64,000 nucleotides of DNA from Streptomyces angustmyceticus (GTDB taxonomy: Bacteria > Actinomycetota > Actinomycetes > Streptomycetales > Streptomycetaceae): positions 2,728,001-2,792,000 of the forward strand of contig NZ_CP082945.1 in assembly GCF_019933235.1 (NCBI RefSeq). Direction: 5' to 3'. The notes under the pieces were generated by a model. It worked only from the letters and a program-made list of their open reading frames with translations. It was not told the DNA's origin and did no database searches. This document shows, piece after piece, positions 8,634-17,979 of this stretch. The first letter of the stretch is position 1, and each line of letters opens with the position of its first letter. Made by a program: the position numbers and the translations under genes.

Positions 8634-10586
8634 ATGAAGGGCACGAAGGGGCGTCGTCGGTTCATCGACTATCCGCGTCAGGGACGCAGCGGCCTGCGCC
8701 GTTGGCTGCCGTCATGGAGACAGTGGCTGAGCGCCGTCGCGCTCTGCCTGGGCGGCCTGGCGGGGCTGTTCGCCGTGGTCTACGCGAAGATCGATGTGCC
8801 GGACGAGAACGAACTGGCCGGCCAGGAGGGCACCGTCTACTACTGGGCGGACGGCAGCCAGATGGTGAGCGTGGGCGCCGTCAACCGGCAGAACGTCACC
8901 CTCGACAAGGTGCCCGACTCCGTCGAGAACTCCGTGATCGCCGCGGAGAACGCCACCTTCTACAGCGACGCCGGCGTCTCCCTCCAGGGCATCGGCCGCG
9001 CGCTGGTCAACATGGTCTCCGGCCAGGAGACCCAGGGCGGCTCCACCATCACCCAGCAGTATGTGAAGAACACCTACCTCTCGCAGGACCAGACGGTCAC
9101 CCGCAAGGTGAAGGAATTCATCATCTCGCTGAAGGTGAGCAACCAGAAGTCCAAGCAGGAGATCCTGCGCGGCTACCTCAACACCAGCTGGTTCGGCCGC
9201 GGTTCCTACGGCATCCAGGCCGCCGCGCACGCCTACTACGGCATCGACGCCAAGGACCTCGACCCCAGCCAGGGCGCCCTGCTGGCCGCCCTGCTGAAGG
9301 GCTCGGAGCAGTACGACCCGGGGCTGAGCGAGGCCAATCACCGGCGGGCCGTGGCCCGGTGGAAGTGGATCCTCGACCGGCAGGTCGACACCGGGAAGAT
9401 GAGCGAAAAGGAGCGGGCGAAGTACCGCACCTTCCCCGAGCCCCGGGGCCTGTCCAAGCCCACCAGCCAGGCCGGCCAGACCGGCTATCTCGTCGATGTC
9501 GCCAACAAGTTCATCAAGGCGGACACCGGCCTGACCGACAAGGACCTGGCCCGCGGCGGGTACCGCATCCACACCACCTTCGACAAGCAGCGCACCCAGC
9601 GGCTGGAGAAGGCCGTGCGGGACGTCCGCCGGGACACCCTCGACGCGAAGCGCCGCGCGGCCGACAACTATGTGGAGGTCGGCGCGGCCTCCGTGCGCCC
9701 CAAGGACGGGGCGATCGTCGCGCTCTACGGCGGCGCGGACGCCACCCGGCACTTCAGCAACAACGCGGACACCTCCGCGGTCCCGGCCGGGTCGGCCTTC
9801 AAGCCGTTCGTGCTGGCGGCCGCGCTCCAGCGCCCTGACGGCGCGACCGCGGAGCCCCCTCAGCAGGCGGCCGACGCGAAGAGCGGCGCGGACGACCTGG
9901 GCGGGGCGCTGATGAAGGCCGAGAGCCAGCCGTTCGTCCGGGCCGGTCAGCGCATCGGGCTGGAGCGCATCCGGGACCTGGCGGTGTCGGCGGGGCTGCG
10001 CAAGGAGAGCATGGCCCGCCTGGAGCAGACCTTCCCGCTGGGCACCTCGGCCCCCAGCGCGATACGGATGGCGAGCGCCTACACCACCTTCGCCAACGGC
10101 GGGCTGCACAGCGACCCGTACGCGGTGTCCGGGATGACCCACCACGGCAGCATCGTCCCCGGCTTCGACCGCCCCGAGCCCGTGCAGGTCCTCGACGCCG
10201 GGGTCGCCCAGCAGGTGTCCAGCTCCCTGGAGGTGGTCGGCTGGCGCACCCTGGGGATGCCGGGCGGCACGCCGTTCCAGCGTCCGGTCGCGGCCGGCCG
10301 CACGGAGCCGGGCGACCGGATGAAGTCCGCGTGGTTCATCGGCAGCGCGCCGGCCCCCGGACCCGACCTGGGTGCCGCGGCGGGCGCCGGGGCGGGCAGC
10401 GCGGTGCGCCCCGACCGGGTGCCCGGGGCCGCCGACGGGAACGAGCCGACCACCGCCGTGACCATGTTCCGCAACAAGCCGGGAGCGCCCGACCTGCTGC
10501 CGATGCAGGGCGTCGGCGGTTCCGGCACCGGGCTGGGGACCAGCATCCCGCCGAAGATCTGGCGGGCCTACCAGCAGGGATCGTGA
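8634..10586 (+). CDS. Class A PBP-like transglycosylase (GT51) with degenerate transpeptidase domain
   Basis: Membrane-anchored peptidoglycan glycosyltransferase, 650 residues. A single membrane helix (about residues 35-50) follows a basic cytoplasmic N-terminus. The GT51 domain is intact: catalytic Glu105 in AAENATFYSD, then QGGSTITQQYVKN and RKVKEFIISLKV. The C-terminal penicillin-binding region keeps SAFK (S387-K390), but the usual SxN motif is not visible and the KTG box reads AGRTEPG. Transpeptidase activity is therefore doubtful. No strong ribosome binding site precedes ATG 8634, chosen as the first Met of the open frame. An independent gene downstream of nrdAB, ended by a strong hairpin. 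Confidence 0.85.
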   Translation: MKGTKGRRRFIDYPRQGRSGLRRWLPSWRQWLSAVALCLGGLAGLFAVVYAKIDVPDENELAGQEGTVYYWADGSQMVSVGAVNRQNVTLDKVPDSVENSVIAAENATFYSDAGVSLQGIGRALVNMVSGQETQGGSTITQQYVKNTYLSQDQTVTRKVKEFIISLKVSNQKSKQEILRGYLNTSWFGRGSYGIQAAAHAYYGIDAKDLDPSQGALLAALLKGSEQYDPGLSEANHRRAVARWKWILDRQVDTGKMSEKERAKYRTFPEPRGLSKPTSQAGQTGYLVDVANKFIKADTGLTDKDLARGGYRIHTTFDKQRTQRLEKAVRDVRRDTLDAKRRAADNYVEVGAASVRPKDGAIVALYGGADATRHFSNNADTSAVPAGSAFKPFVLAAALQRPDGATAEPPQQAADAKSGADDLGGALMKAESQPFVRAGQRIGLERIRDLAVSAGLRKESMARLEQTFPLGTSAPSAIRMASAYTTFANGGLHSDPYAVSGMTHHGSIVPGFDRPEPVQVLDAGVAQQVSSSLEVVGWRTLGMPGGTPFQRPVAAGRTEPGDRMKSAWFIGSAPAPGPDLGAAAGAGAGSAVRPDRVPGAADGNEPTTAVTMFRNKPGAPDLLPMQGVGGSGTGLGTSIPPKIWRAYQQGS

Positions 10587-10590
10587 CGCG

Positions 10591-10616
10591 GGGCGCCCGG
10601 CTCCGGCCGGGCGCCC
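10591..10616. terminator. Bidirectional terminator hairpin
   Basis: GGGCGCCCGGC and GCCGGGCGCCC form a perfect 11-bp stem around a 4-nt loop between the convergent PBP-like gene and def. Confidence 0.85.
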
Positions 10617-10625
10617 GACCGCGGC

Positions 10626-11270
10626 TCAGTCGTTGGCGACGACGGGGTAGCGCGGCTCCAGCTCGGCCATCTGCTTCAGGGCGTCCTTGCGGTCCCGCTT
10701 GCTGAGCCGGTCGATGTAGAGGTAGCCGTTGAGGTGGTCGGTCTCGTGCTGCAGGCAGCGCGCGAAGTAGCCGGTGCCCTCGATCGCGATCGGCTCGCCC
10801 TGGGCGTTCTGCCCGCGGACCACGGCGTAGTCGGGGCGGGCCAGCGAGGCGTAGGCGCCGGGCACGGACAGGCAGCCCTCGTTGGAGTCGTCCAGGATCC
10901 GGCGCTCGGCCGGCAGCTCGTCCAGCACCGGGTTGCAGATCGCGCCGACGTGCCGCACGCCCTGGTCGTCCGGGCAGTCGTAGACGAAGACCTTCCGGTC
11001 CACCCCGATCTGGTTCGCGGCCAGGCCCACGCCCTCGGCGGTGCGCTGGCTGGCGAACATGTCGTCGATGAGCCGGCCGAGCTCGTCGTCGAACTCCGTG
11101 ACGTCCTTGCACTCCTTGTGGAGCACGGGGTTGCCGACGACCGTGATCGGCCGCGAGGTGCCGCGCTCCCGATGGGCGGTCTCCCGCTCCTCCGCGTCCG
11201 TGACGTCGTCGATGAATGCTTCGTCCACGCGCTGGTCACCGTCTTGATCAAACACAGGCTGCTGGGCCAT
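10626..11270 (-). CDS. def: Peptide deformylase
   Basis: Cytoplasmic metalloenzyme that removes the formyl group from N-terminal formyl-Met of new proteins. All three family motifs are present: [10 protein letters not shown] (about 80-89), EGCLSVP with metal ligand C133, and QHETDH with ligands H175 and H179 and catalytic E176. The 214-residue protein has about 40 extra acidic N-terminal residues before the usual fold start (ITVVGNPVL), a feature common among Streptomyces deformylases. ATG 11270 is the only convincing start. Two initiator tRNA genes, whose product creates the substrate, lie about 20 kb away in this window. Confidence 0.95.
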   Translation of the reverse strand: MAQQPVFDQDGDQRVDEAFIDDVTDAEERETAHRERGTSRPITVVGNPVLHKECKDVTEFDDELGRLIDDMFASQRTAEGVGLAANQIGVDRKVFVYDCPDDQGVRHVGAICNPVLDELPAERRILDDSNEGCLSVPGAYASLARPDYAVVRGQNAQGEPIAIEGTGYFARCLQHETDHLNGYLYIDRLSKRDRKDALKQMAELEPRYPVVAND

Positions 11271-11339
11271 CTCCGCCGTACGCCTTCCTGAAAACCCTGG
11301 GTAGTCGCCCTACAGCCTACGGGGGTGCGCCCCGGCGGC

Positions 11340-12341
11340 TCAGCAGACCTCTTCGAGATCCCGCCACTCACGGGTGTCCGGGCTGTCCGCGACCCAGCCG
11401 TCCAGCAGGCCGCGGACCAGGGCGGACGGCGCCGCGATGCCGCATTCGCGCTCCGGCACCCACAGCGAGCCCGAGCCCGCCGTGCGGTGGCCCAGCGGCC
11501 CGGGGTGGCCCGGTTCACTGTGGTCGTGCGGGTCCAGGTGCTCGCCGTCGCCCTCGTCGCTGGGCATCCGGCTCTCCGAGCAGGTACGGCACAGCAGCCG
11601 GACCGACGACGACCAGTCCTCGGCGGCGTAGCCCGCGTCGGCGGCCAGCCGCTCCAGGGCGTCCCGGTCGGCCTCGGTGGCGGCTTCCAGGAGCACCACC
11701 CATGTGGGGACCGGGGAGGGCGCCCACAGCTCGATCTCGTCGAAGACCGGATACGCCCGGGTGGTCCCGTCGGGGCCGGCCGCGATGGTCCGCTCGCCGT
11801 GCGGGACGCCGTCGTGCAGCACCACCTCGCCCCAGCGCCGCCCGGAGGACGGCAGCGGGATCGACAGCACCTCGATCCGGGCCGGGTCCAGCCGGCGGCC
11901 CCAGACCACCTCGGCCTCGCCCTCCGGGGAGAGGCGGACGGCGGCGCTGCCCAGGTTCATGCCGAGGGGTTCACCGGACGGCGAGCCGTCGCCGGGGACC
12001 TTGAGGCCGTATGCCTGCCAGGCCCGGCGGGCCAGCGGCCAGTCCTGCAGGGCGGTGGCGGCGATGCCGACGTTCCACCAGTCGGGCGCCCCGGCCTCGC
12101 GGTCCAGCAGCGCGACCGCGCGCAGCCCGGCGGCCCTGGCCTGCTCCCAGTCGTGCCGGAACTTGTGCAGCAGCGCGAGGTTGAACCAGGACTCCGACAG
12201 CCACGGCTCCATGTCCGCGGCGCGCGTCAGCAGCGCTCCCGCGTCCTCGTAACGGCCGTCGCCGATCAGCGTGAAAGCGCGGTCGGTCGCCTGACGCCAC
12301 GAGGCGGAGGGCCGATGCCGTACCTTGCCGAAGATCCTCAC
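11340..12341 (-). CDS. Tetratricopeptide-repeat protein
   Basis: A 333-residue cytoplasmic protein with TPR-like helices in the first 130 residues (AFTLIGDGRYEDAGALLTRA, then WFNLALLHKFRHDWEQARAA). The C-terminal half resembles no enzyme I can name; a His/Asp-rich segment HLDPHDHSEPGHPGP lies near residue 280. Start set at GTG 12341 (VRIFGKVRHRPSASW), where GCGGGA precedes; an upstream ATG at 12431 would add 30 low-quality residues. It shares the strand with def downstream. Function unknown. Confidence 0.75.
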   Translation of the reverse strand: MRIFGKVRHRPSASWRQATDRAFTLIGDGRYEDAGALLTRAADMEPWLSESWFNLALLHKFRHDWEQARAAGLRAVALLDREAGAPDWWNVGIAATALQDWPLARRAWQAYGLKVPGDGSPSGEPLGMNLGSAAVRLSPEGEAEVVWGRRLDPARIEVLSIPLPSSGRRWGEVVLHDGVPHGERTIAAGPDGTTRAYPVFDEIELWAPSPVPTWVVLLEAATEADRDALERLAADAGYAAEDWSSSVRLLCRTCSESRMPSDEGDGEHLDPHDHSEPGHPGPLGHRTAGSGSLWVPERECGIAAPSALVRGLLDGWVADSPDTREWRDLEEVC

Positions 12342-12760
12342 GATTCCCGCCTGCTGGTTGCTCTTGATGCCGCTGAGGTGGGGTCCCGAGCGGCGTCCGG
12401 GGCCTTGGGGGCCCACTCGACAACCTGCCACAGATTGCCGCCGGGCTCAGCCCGGTTTGCCGGTCCCCCTGCGGCTCCTTGCCCTTCGCCGACCCCCTGA
12501 ACCCCCTGAAAGGGGCTTCCTTCGCATCCAACCATGCCCATCTCGAAGGGCGCTCATTACCCATGGGTTCCATGACATCGGACGCCCGGCGCGGGCCCAA
12601 CGGCCGCGATACGGGGGCGTGAGCGGGGCGTACGGCGCCGCGGGGCGGGCGGTGACCGGCCCCGGCCCGCTTCCCGCCCTACCGGGGCCTCCGGTGCGGG
12701 GCGGCGTACGCCGGAAGGCCGGGCACCGCCCGGCCCCCGTCACCGCGGCAGTCGCGCATC
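12342..12760. other. Gene-free stretch between TPR gene and HD-domain operon
   Basis: About 420 bases upstream of the TPR gene. Apart from the hairpin at 12717-12735 at its right end I see no coding region, repeat or RNA. A promoter for the TPR gene must lie here but none stands out. Confidence 0.5.
12717..12735 (-). terminator. Probable terminator of the HD-domain operon
   Basis: GGCCGGGC and GCCCGGCC form an 8-bp perfect stem with a 3-nt loop, 26 bases after the stop codon at 12761. Confidence 0.5.
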
Positions 12761-14101
12761 TCACACCGCCCGGCCGCCGCACGCCAGGACCCGGGCCAGC
12801 GCCTCGACGACCCGGGGCTCGTGGTCGCGCGCGGTGGCCAGCCGCAGCCGCTCCAGGGCGCGCAGCGAACCGCCGGGCCCCGCCGACTCCCCCGCCAGAT
12901 CGTCGTAGGCGTTGACCGTGCGCACGATGCGCGCCGTGACCGGCTGGTCCCGGTACGGGTCGGCCTGCCGCTCGACGATCACCGCGACCTCGGCGGGGAC
13001 CCCGGTCTGCCGGACCACCGCGCCGCCCAGCAGCGCGATCCGGCGCTGCCGGTCGGGCGGCAGCGGCGCGGTGGCGCCGGCCGGTACCGGGTCCAGCAGC
13101 GAGAGCTGGCCGATGTCGTGCATCAGCGCGGCGTATTCGAGCACGTCCAGGTCCGGTTCGTTCAGCCCGAGTTCGCGGCCCACGGCGCGGCTGAGCGCGG
13201 CCACCCGGCGGGCGTGGCCGTGCGGGGTGTAGCCGGCGATCTCGGTGGAGCGGGCCAGCGAGGCGATGGTCTGGCGGTAGGTGGTGCGCACGGCGGCGAA
13301 CCGGCGGAAGGCGAACTGGGTCAGCAGCAGCGGCAGGCAGCAGACCGGCAGCGCCCACAGCCCGGCGACCGCGGTGGCCAGCGAGATCACCACTCCGGTG
13401 GCACAGATCGCCGAGCCGATGCCGGGCAGCGCCCGCAACTCGTCGCGCAGCAGCGGCCCGTACGGCCAGCCGGTGCGGGCGCGGGCGAGCGCGGCCGCCA
13501 GCACCGCGTCGCACAGCGCGGTCAGCGCCATCAGGCCGGTCAGGAACAGCGGGTGGAGCGGGCCCGCTGCCGTCCAGCCGCCCGGGGTCCCGGTGTGGTG
13601 GAGGGGCTGGAAGCAGGTGGCGGCGAAGCCGGTGGTCAGCATCCGGCGGGCGAGGTGGTCGAGGGCCGGTCCCCGGCCGCGGGCGACCTGCGGGACCAGC
13701 CCGACCAGCCCCGCCGCCAGGGCCACGGCCACGGTCTGCGCGACGCCATGGGTCGTCGGCAGCCCGCCGACCGCGCCGAGCAGGGCGTACGCGAGGGCGC
13801 CGGCCGCGCCGAGCGGGGCGCCCTCGCGCTCCCCCCGCGTCCGCCCGCCGGCCGCCGGCGCGGGCCCCCGGCCCGCCAGCTCGCCCACGGCGATCAGGAG
13901 CCCGAAGGCCAGCGCGACCCCGGGCTCGGCCAGGCCCTCCCAGAGCGTGTGGCCGAGCGAGAAGCACGCCAGCGCGGCCGCCGGGGCGTAGACCGCGGCG
14001 ATCACGGCGCCGCCCCGTGCGGCGGGCGGCCCGGCGCCGGCGGGTGCCGCCCGCCTCCCCGGCCGCGGGCCCGGCCGGGGCCGCTCGGGGGCGCCGCTCA
14101 T
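12761..14101 (-). CDS. Membrane protein with degenerate HD domain
   Basis: A 446-residue protein with an Ala/Leu-rich N-terminal half of about 7-8 membrane helices and a cytoplasmic HD domain in the last 190 residues (HARRVAALSRAVG, then the metal motif in ALMHDIGQLSLL, about residue 328). The HHE and GYP elements that define HD-GYP c-di-GMP phosphodiesterases are replaced (VERQADPYRDQ, then NAYDDLAG). It looks like a diverged paralogue of the upstream gene, with which its ATG overlaps by 4 bases (ATGA). Possible partner or non-cyclic-di-nucleotide hydrolase; function unproven. Confidence 0.8.
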   Translation of the reverse strand: MSGAPERPRPGPRPGRRAAPAGAGPPAARGGAVIAAVYAPAAALACFSLGHTLWEGLAEPGVALAFGLLIAVGELAGRGPAPAAGGRTRGEREGAPLGAAGALAYALLGAVGGLPTTHGVAQTVAVALAAGLVGLVPQVARGRGPALDHLARRMLTTGFAATCFQPLHHTGTPGGWTAAGPLHPLFLTGLMALTALCDAVLAAALARARTGWPYGPLLRDELRALPGIGSAICATGVVISLATAVAGLWALPVCCLPLLLTQFAFRRFAAVRTTYRQTIASLARSTEIAGYTPHGHARRVAALSRAVGRELGLNEPDLDVLEYAALMHDIGQLSLLDPVPAGATAPLPPDRQRRIALLGGAVVRQTGVPAEVAVIVERQADPYRDQPVTARIVRTVNAYDDLAGESAGPGGSLRALERLRLATARDHEPRVVEALARVLACGGRAV

Positions 14102-15561
14102 CGCGCGCCGTCCCGCGCGGCGGCCTCACGGTGCCGCGCGGGCCCCCGGTCCGGCGTCCGCCCGCCGGCCGGCTGCCCGGTCTCCGGCGTCGCGTCCGCG
14201 CCCGGTGCGGCGCCGTCCCCCGGCTCTTCCCCGGCCGTCCCGGGCTCCGGGTCCGCCGCCGTGACCAGGTCCGGCTGCCAGCCGTACCGGTCGAGCGACG
14301 CCGCCAGCGCCCGGACCATCCGCGGGTCGAACTGCGCCCCGGCGCACCGGCGCAGCTCCTCCAGGGCCACCGGGACCGGCCGGGCCCGGCGGTAGGAGCG
14401 GGTCGAGGTCATCGCGTCGAAGGCGTCCGCGACCGCCACCAGCCGTGCGCACTCCGGAATGTGATGACCCATCAGGCCGTAGGGGTAGCCGCGCCCGTCC
14501 AGCCGCTCGTGGTGGTGCAGGATCGCCGCCCGCGCCTCCCCCAGGAAGCCGATGCCGCGCACGATCTCGTGGCCGTACTCGGGGTGCAGCTCGATGACCC
14601 GGCGCTCCTGCGGCGTCAGCGGCCCGTCCTTGCGCAACAGCCGGGTGGGGACGCCGAGTTTGCCGACGTCGTGCAGGATGCCGGCGAACCGCAGCACCTC
14701 CACCCGGTCCTCGGTCATGCCCAGCTCCCGGGCGATCATCACCGAGGCCCGCCCGACCCGCTCGCTGTGCCCGCGGGTGTAGCGGTCCTTGATGTCGACG
14801 GCCTGCACGAGGGCGCGGATGGTGGCCTGGTGGGCGGTGCGTTCGCGGTGGTACTGCGCGAACACCCAGCAGGACAGGCACATCGGCAGCAGCACCAGCA
14901 GGGCGGCGGTCGGCCCGTACGCGCTGCGCCACAGCACCGCCATCATCAGCCCGGCCAGGCCGTGCACCAGCTGCGGAGCCAGCGAACGGGGCAGCGCGCC
15001 GCGCCAGGCGGTGCGCGGCGGGTGCCGTTCGGCGGCGGCCAGCACCCCGCCCTCCAGTGCCACGAGCACCGCGCCGAAGGTGAGGGCGGCGGCCGCGGCC
15101 GGCAGCAGCAGGTCGGGGAACTGCGGTGCGGACAGCGGGTGGTGGCCGAGGACGCGGAAGACCTCGGCGGCCGCGCAGCAGGCCAGTGCCGGCTCGACGG
15201 CGTGCCAGAGCCTGCGGGCGCCGGCCGAGGGCGCCTTCGCCGCTCCCGTCAGCGCCCCGGGGACGGCGATCAGCGCGGCCAGCGGCGGCGGCAGCAGGAA
15301 GACCCCGGCGAGCAGGACGGGGCTGGCCCAGCCGGTGAGCGAGCCCCCGGACGTGCCGGCGGCACCCGCGCCGTACGGTATGCGGCCGCCCACCAGCGGG
15401 CAGCGGTGCAGGTGTTCGCACAGCGCGTACAGGGCGGCCAGGGCCAGCAGGCTGCTCCAGGGGGCGGCGGCGCCGAGGCGGAACGCCGGGGCGGCGCACA
15501 GCGCCGCGCCAAGGGCGGTGCCGCCGATATACCACCGCGCGGCCACCGGAAGTTCCCGCAT
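14098..15561 (-). CDS. Membrane HD-GYP-domain phosphohydrolase
   Basis: A 487-residue protein with an N-terminal membrane module of about 8 helices and a C-terminal HD-GYP domain. The domain shows RFAGILHDVGKLGVP (about residue 290), HPEYGHEIV, HHERLDGRGYPYG (about 347) and ADAFDAMTSTRSYR, that is, the complete motif set. HD-GYP proteins hydrolyse cyclic-di-GMP or related nucleotides, but substrates of the Streptomyces membrane type are not established. GAGGAGG precedes the ATG. First gene of a two-gene unit, located directly downstream of rsrA on the same strand. The C-terminal tail is Pro/Gly-rich and low-complexity. Confidence 0.88.
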   Translation of the reverse strand: MRELPVAARWYIGGTALGAALCAAPAFRLGAAAPWSSLLALAALYALCEHLHRCPLVGGRIPYGAGAAGTSGGSLTGWASPVLLAGVFLLPPPLAALIAVPGALTGAAKAPSAGARRLWHAVEPALACCAAAEVFRVLGHHPLSAPQFPDLLLPAAAAALTFGAVLVALEGGVLAAAERHPPRTAWRGALPRSLAPQLVHGLAGLMMAVLWRSAYGPTAALLVLLPMCLSCWVFAQYHRERTAHQATIRALVQAVDIKDRYTRGHSERVGRASVMIARELGMTEDRVEVLRFAGILHDVGKLGVPTRLLRKDGPLTPQERRVIELHPEYGHEIVRGIGFLGEARAAILHHHERLDGRGYPYGLMGHHIPECARLVAVADAFDAMTSTRSYRRARPVPVALEELRRCAGAQFDPRMVRALAASLDRYGWQPDLVTAADPEPGTAGEEPGDGAAPGADATPETGQPAGGRTPDRGPARHREAAARDGAR

Positions 15562-15721
15562 CGCGCCCTCCTCAGCATGCCCACCGCTCTCCGCCCGCTC
15601 TTGCGGAGCGGAAGGGCCCGCGCACTGCCTGCGCAGAGCGCCGGGGTCCGGTGAGAATAGAGGCGCCGGGGCGCCGGGGAAGGTGCATCAGCGGATCGGG
15701 CGGGACGAATCGCCCCGCCCC

Positions 15722-15737
15722 TCACCCCTTAGGGTGA
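15722..15737 (-). terminator. Small hairpin after rsrA
   Basis: TCACCC and GGGTGA form a 6-bp stem with a 4-nt loop, 10 bases past the rsrA stop. Additional small hairpins (15595-15611 and 15629-15644) lie before the HD-GYP gene. A weak candidate terminator. Confidence 0.3.
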
Positions 15738-15746
15738 TGTGCCGCC

Positions 15747-16141
15747 TTATTCGGCGCGGGCGGTCTCGTTCCGTGCCTCGGGGGATCCGGTCGCCTCGGG
15801 CGTACCGGTCCCCTCCTCGGCTGCCGCCTGTTCGCGCTGGGCCTGTTCCTTCTTGGCCTGTTCGAGCACGCTCACCTCGGGCACGGTCTCGCCGGCCCGG
15901 ATGAGGTCGATCCGGCCCAGGACCTTGGAGCGCAGGTCACTGGGGACGTCGTCATGGCCGCAGCAGCGCTTGACGAGCTTCTTGACCGCCTGCTCCAGGC
16001 CGTACTTCTCCAGGCACGGCGAGCACTCGTCGAGATGCACCTGGAAGTCTGCGCACTCACCCTCGGGCATCTCGCGGTCGAGATACTCGTAGAGGTGGTC
16101 GAGGACCTCTGAGCAGTCCTTCTCGTGCGGGTCTCCGCAGC

Positions 16142-16145
<4 letters not shown>
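15747..16145 (-). CDS. rsrA: Zinc-binding redox anti-sigma factor RsrA
   Basis: Binds and inactivates sigma-R under reducing conditions; disulfide stress forms intramolecular disulfides, releases zinc and frees the sigma factor. The 132-residue ZAS-family protein has cysteines at 3, 11, 31, 41, 44, 61 and 62 and His37, the same positions as in S. coelicolor RsrA. The zinc ligands are C11, H37, C41 and C44 by that comparison. The Glu/Ala/Lys-rich C-terminal tail is not conserved in composition. The ATG overlaps the sigR stop (ATGA), so sigR and rsrA are translationally coupled. Confidence 0.97.
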
Positions 16146-16837
<692 letters not shown>

Positions 16838-17054
16838 CTCCTCCAACACCGTCCTGGATCCGGATGCGGACCCACCCGATTCGGAGAATAGACGACGATC
16901 CGGTGCCGCCGCCGCTCCAGCCAGGGCGGGCTGCGTCACCTGCATCTGCGACCACGGCAGGTCGGCGGCCGGGCGGGCCGGGCAAGCGATTCCCATGCGG
17001 CGGACTCCCATTCCTCGTGCTTCACCGGACGTACTCGAGTACTACGCATGGCAC

Positions 17055-17080
17055 AACAGCCGCACCCGGCGCGGCATTCC
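17055..17080 (-). promoter_or_regulatory. Sigma-R-dependent autoregulatory promoter of sigR
   Basis: On the minus strand GGAAT (17080-17076), an 18-base spacer and GTT (17057-17055) exactly fit the sigma-R consensus GGAAT-N18-GTT. The transcript would begin about 40 bases before ATG 17011 and would therefore include the long SigR start. This corresponds to sigRp2 of S. coelicolor. Confidence 0.88.
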
Positions 17081-17248
17081 CGGCGCCCGCGGACGAGGAC
17101 GGGCCGCGGGGAGCGCCGGGCCGCGCACCTCTTCGCCACGGCCGTCCCGCGCCCCTCCTCCGGTACGGCGGGCAGCAGGCAGGAAAGGGCCATTGCAGCG
17201 GCAAACCCACTTGCCACTCCGGCAATCTCCGCCCCGGGCCGCCATCCG

Positions 17249-17896
17249 TCAGCCGAACATCCCGTCCAGCCAGACGGCCACCGCGTCCGTGAGCCCGGCC
17301 ATCGACTCCGCCTCGCCGACGCCCGCCTTCTTGGGCACCGCGAAGCCGTGGTCGCCGTGCGCCACCTCGGCGATCTCCGTGCCCGGCGGGAACTCCTCGG
17401 GCCGTCCGAACGGATCCCGGCCGCCCTGGACGACCAGCGTCGGCACCCCGGCGCCGGTCAGCTCGTCCGCCCGGGACTTCTCCGGCCGGCCCGGCGGGTG
17501 CAGCGGGAAGCTGAGCGCCAGTACGGCCCGCGCCCCCAGGTCGCGCGCCGTACGGCAGGCCACCCGGGCGCCGGCGCTGCGGCCGCCGGCGACCACCGGC
17601 AGCCCCGGCTTCTCCAGCGCGGGCCACAGCGCGGTCCAGCCGGCGTCCAGGGTCTTCGGCGCGGGCGCCAGCTTCTTGCCCGCCACCCGCCACGGCTGCT
17701 CGACCAGCGCCACGGTGTACCCGCGGGCGGGCAGCGCGGCCGCCAGGGCCCTCAGGTCGCGTGCCTCGATGCCGCCGCCGGCGCCGTGGCTCACGGCCAC
17801 CACGGCCCGCGCCGGTGTGGCGTGGCGGTGCCAGGTGATCCGGGCGTCGCCCGCGGGTGTCCCGACCGTCTCGGTCTCCATCGCCCCAGTGCTCAT
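17249..17896 (-). CDS. Alpha/beta hydrolase, KANL3/Tex30-like
   Basis: A 215-residue single-domain alpha/beta hydrolase. Nucleophile elbow GGRSAGAR (about 104-111), acid region VVQGGRDPFG (about 154-163) and HGDHGF near residue 188 with a candidate catalytic His. The N-terminal AVVAVSHGAGGG carries the oxyanion-hole region. Close relatives are annotated as dienelactone hydrolase-like or Tex30-like, with no settled substrate. ATG 17896 is used; ATG 17881 (METETVG) is also possible. It lies upstream of sigR on the same strand, but the sigma-R promoter sits in the gap, so it is probably transcribed separately. Confidence 0.8.
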   Translation of the reverse strand: MSTGAMETETVGTPAGDARITWHRHATPARAVVAVSHGAGGGIEARDLRALAAALPARGYTVALVEQPWRVAGKKLAPAPKTLDAGWTALWPALEKPGLPVVAGGRSAGARVACRTARDLGARAVLALSFPLHPPGRPEKSRADELTGAGVPTLVVQGGRDPFGRPEEFPPGTEIAEVAHGDHGFAVPKKAGVGEAESMAGLTDAVAVWLDGMFG

Positions 17897-17979
17897 ACGC
17901 CCATCCTGCCCCGTGCCGCGTCCTGCGGGTCACCGCGGCCCGGCGGCCCGGCGGCCCGGGGCCGGGCGCCCGCGCCGGG

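Noticed and set aside
17100..17248. A possible small gene between sigR and the hydrolase
   Set aside because: No frame shows coding character, and the space is occupied by the sigR promoter region.
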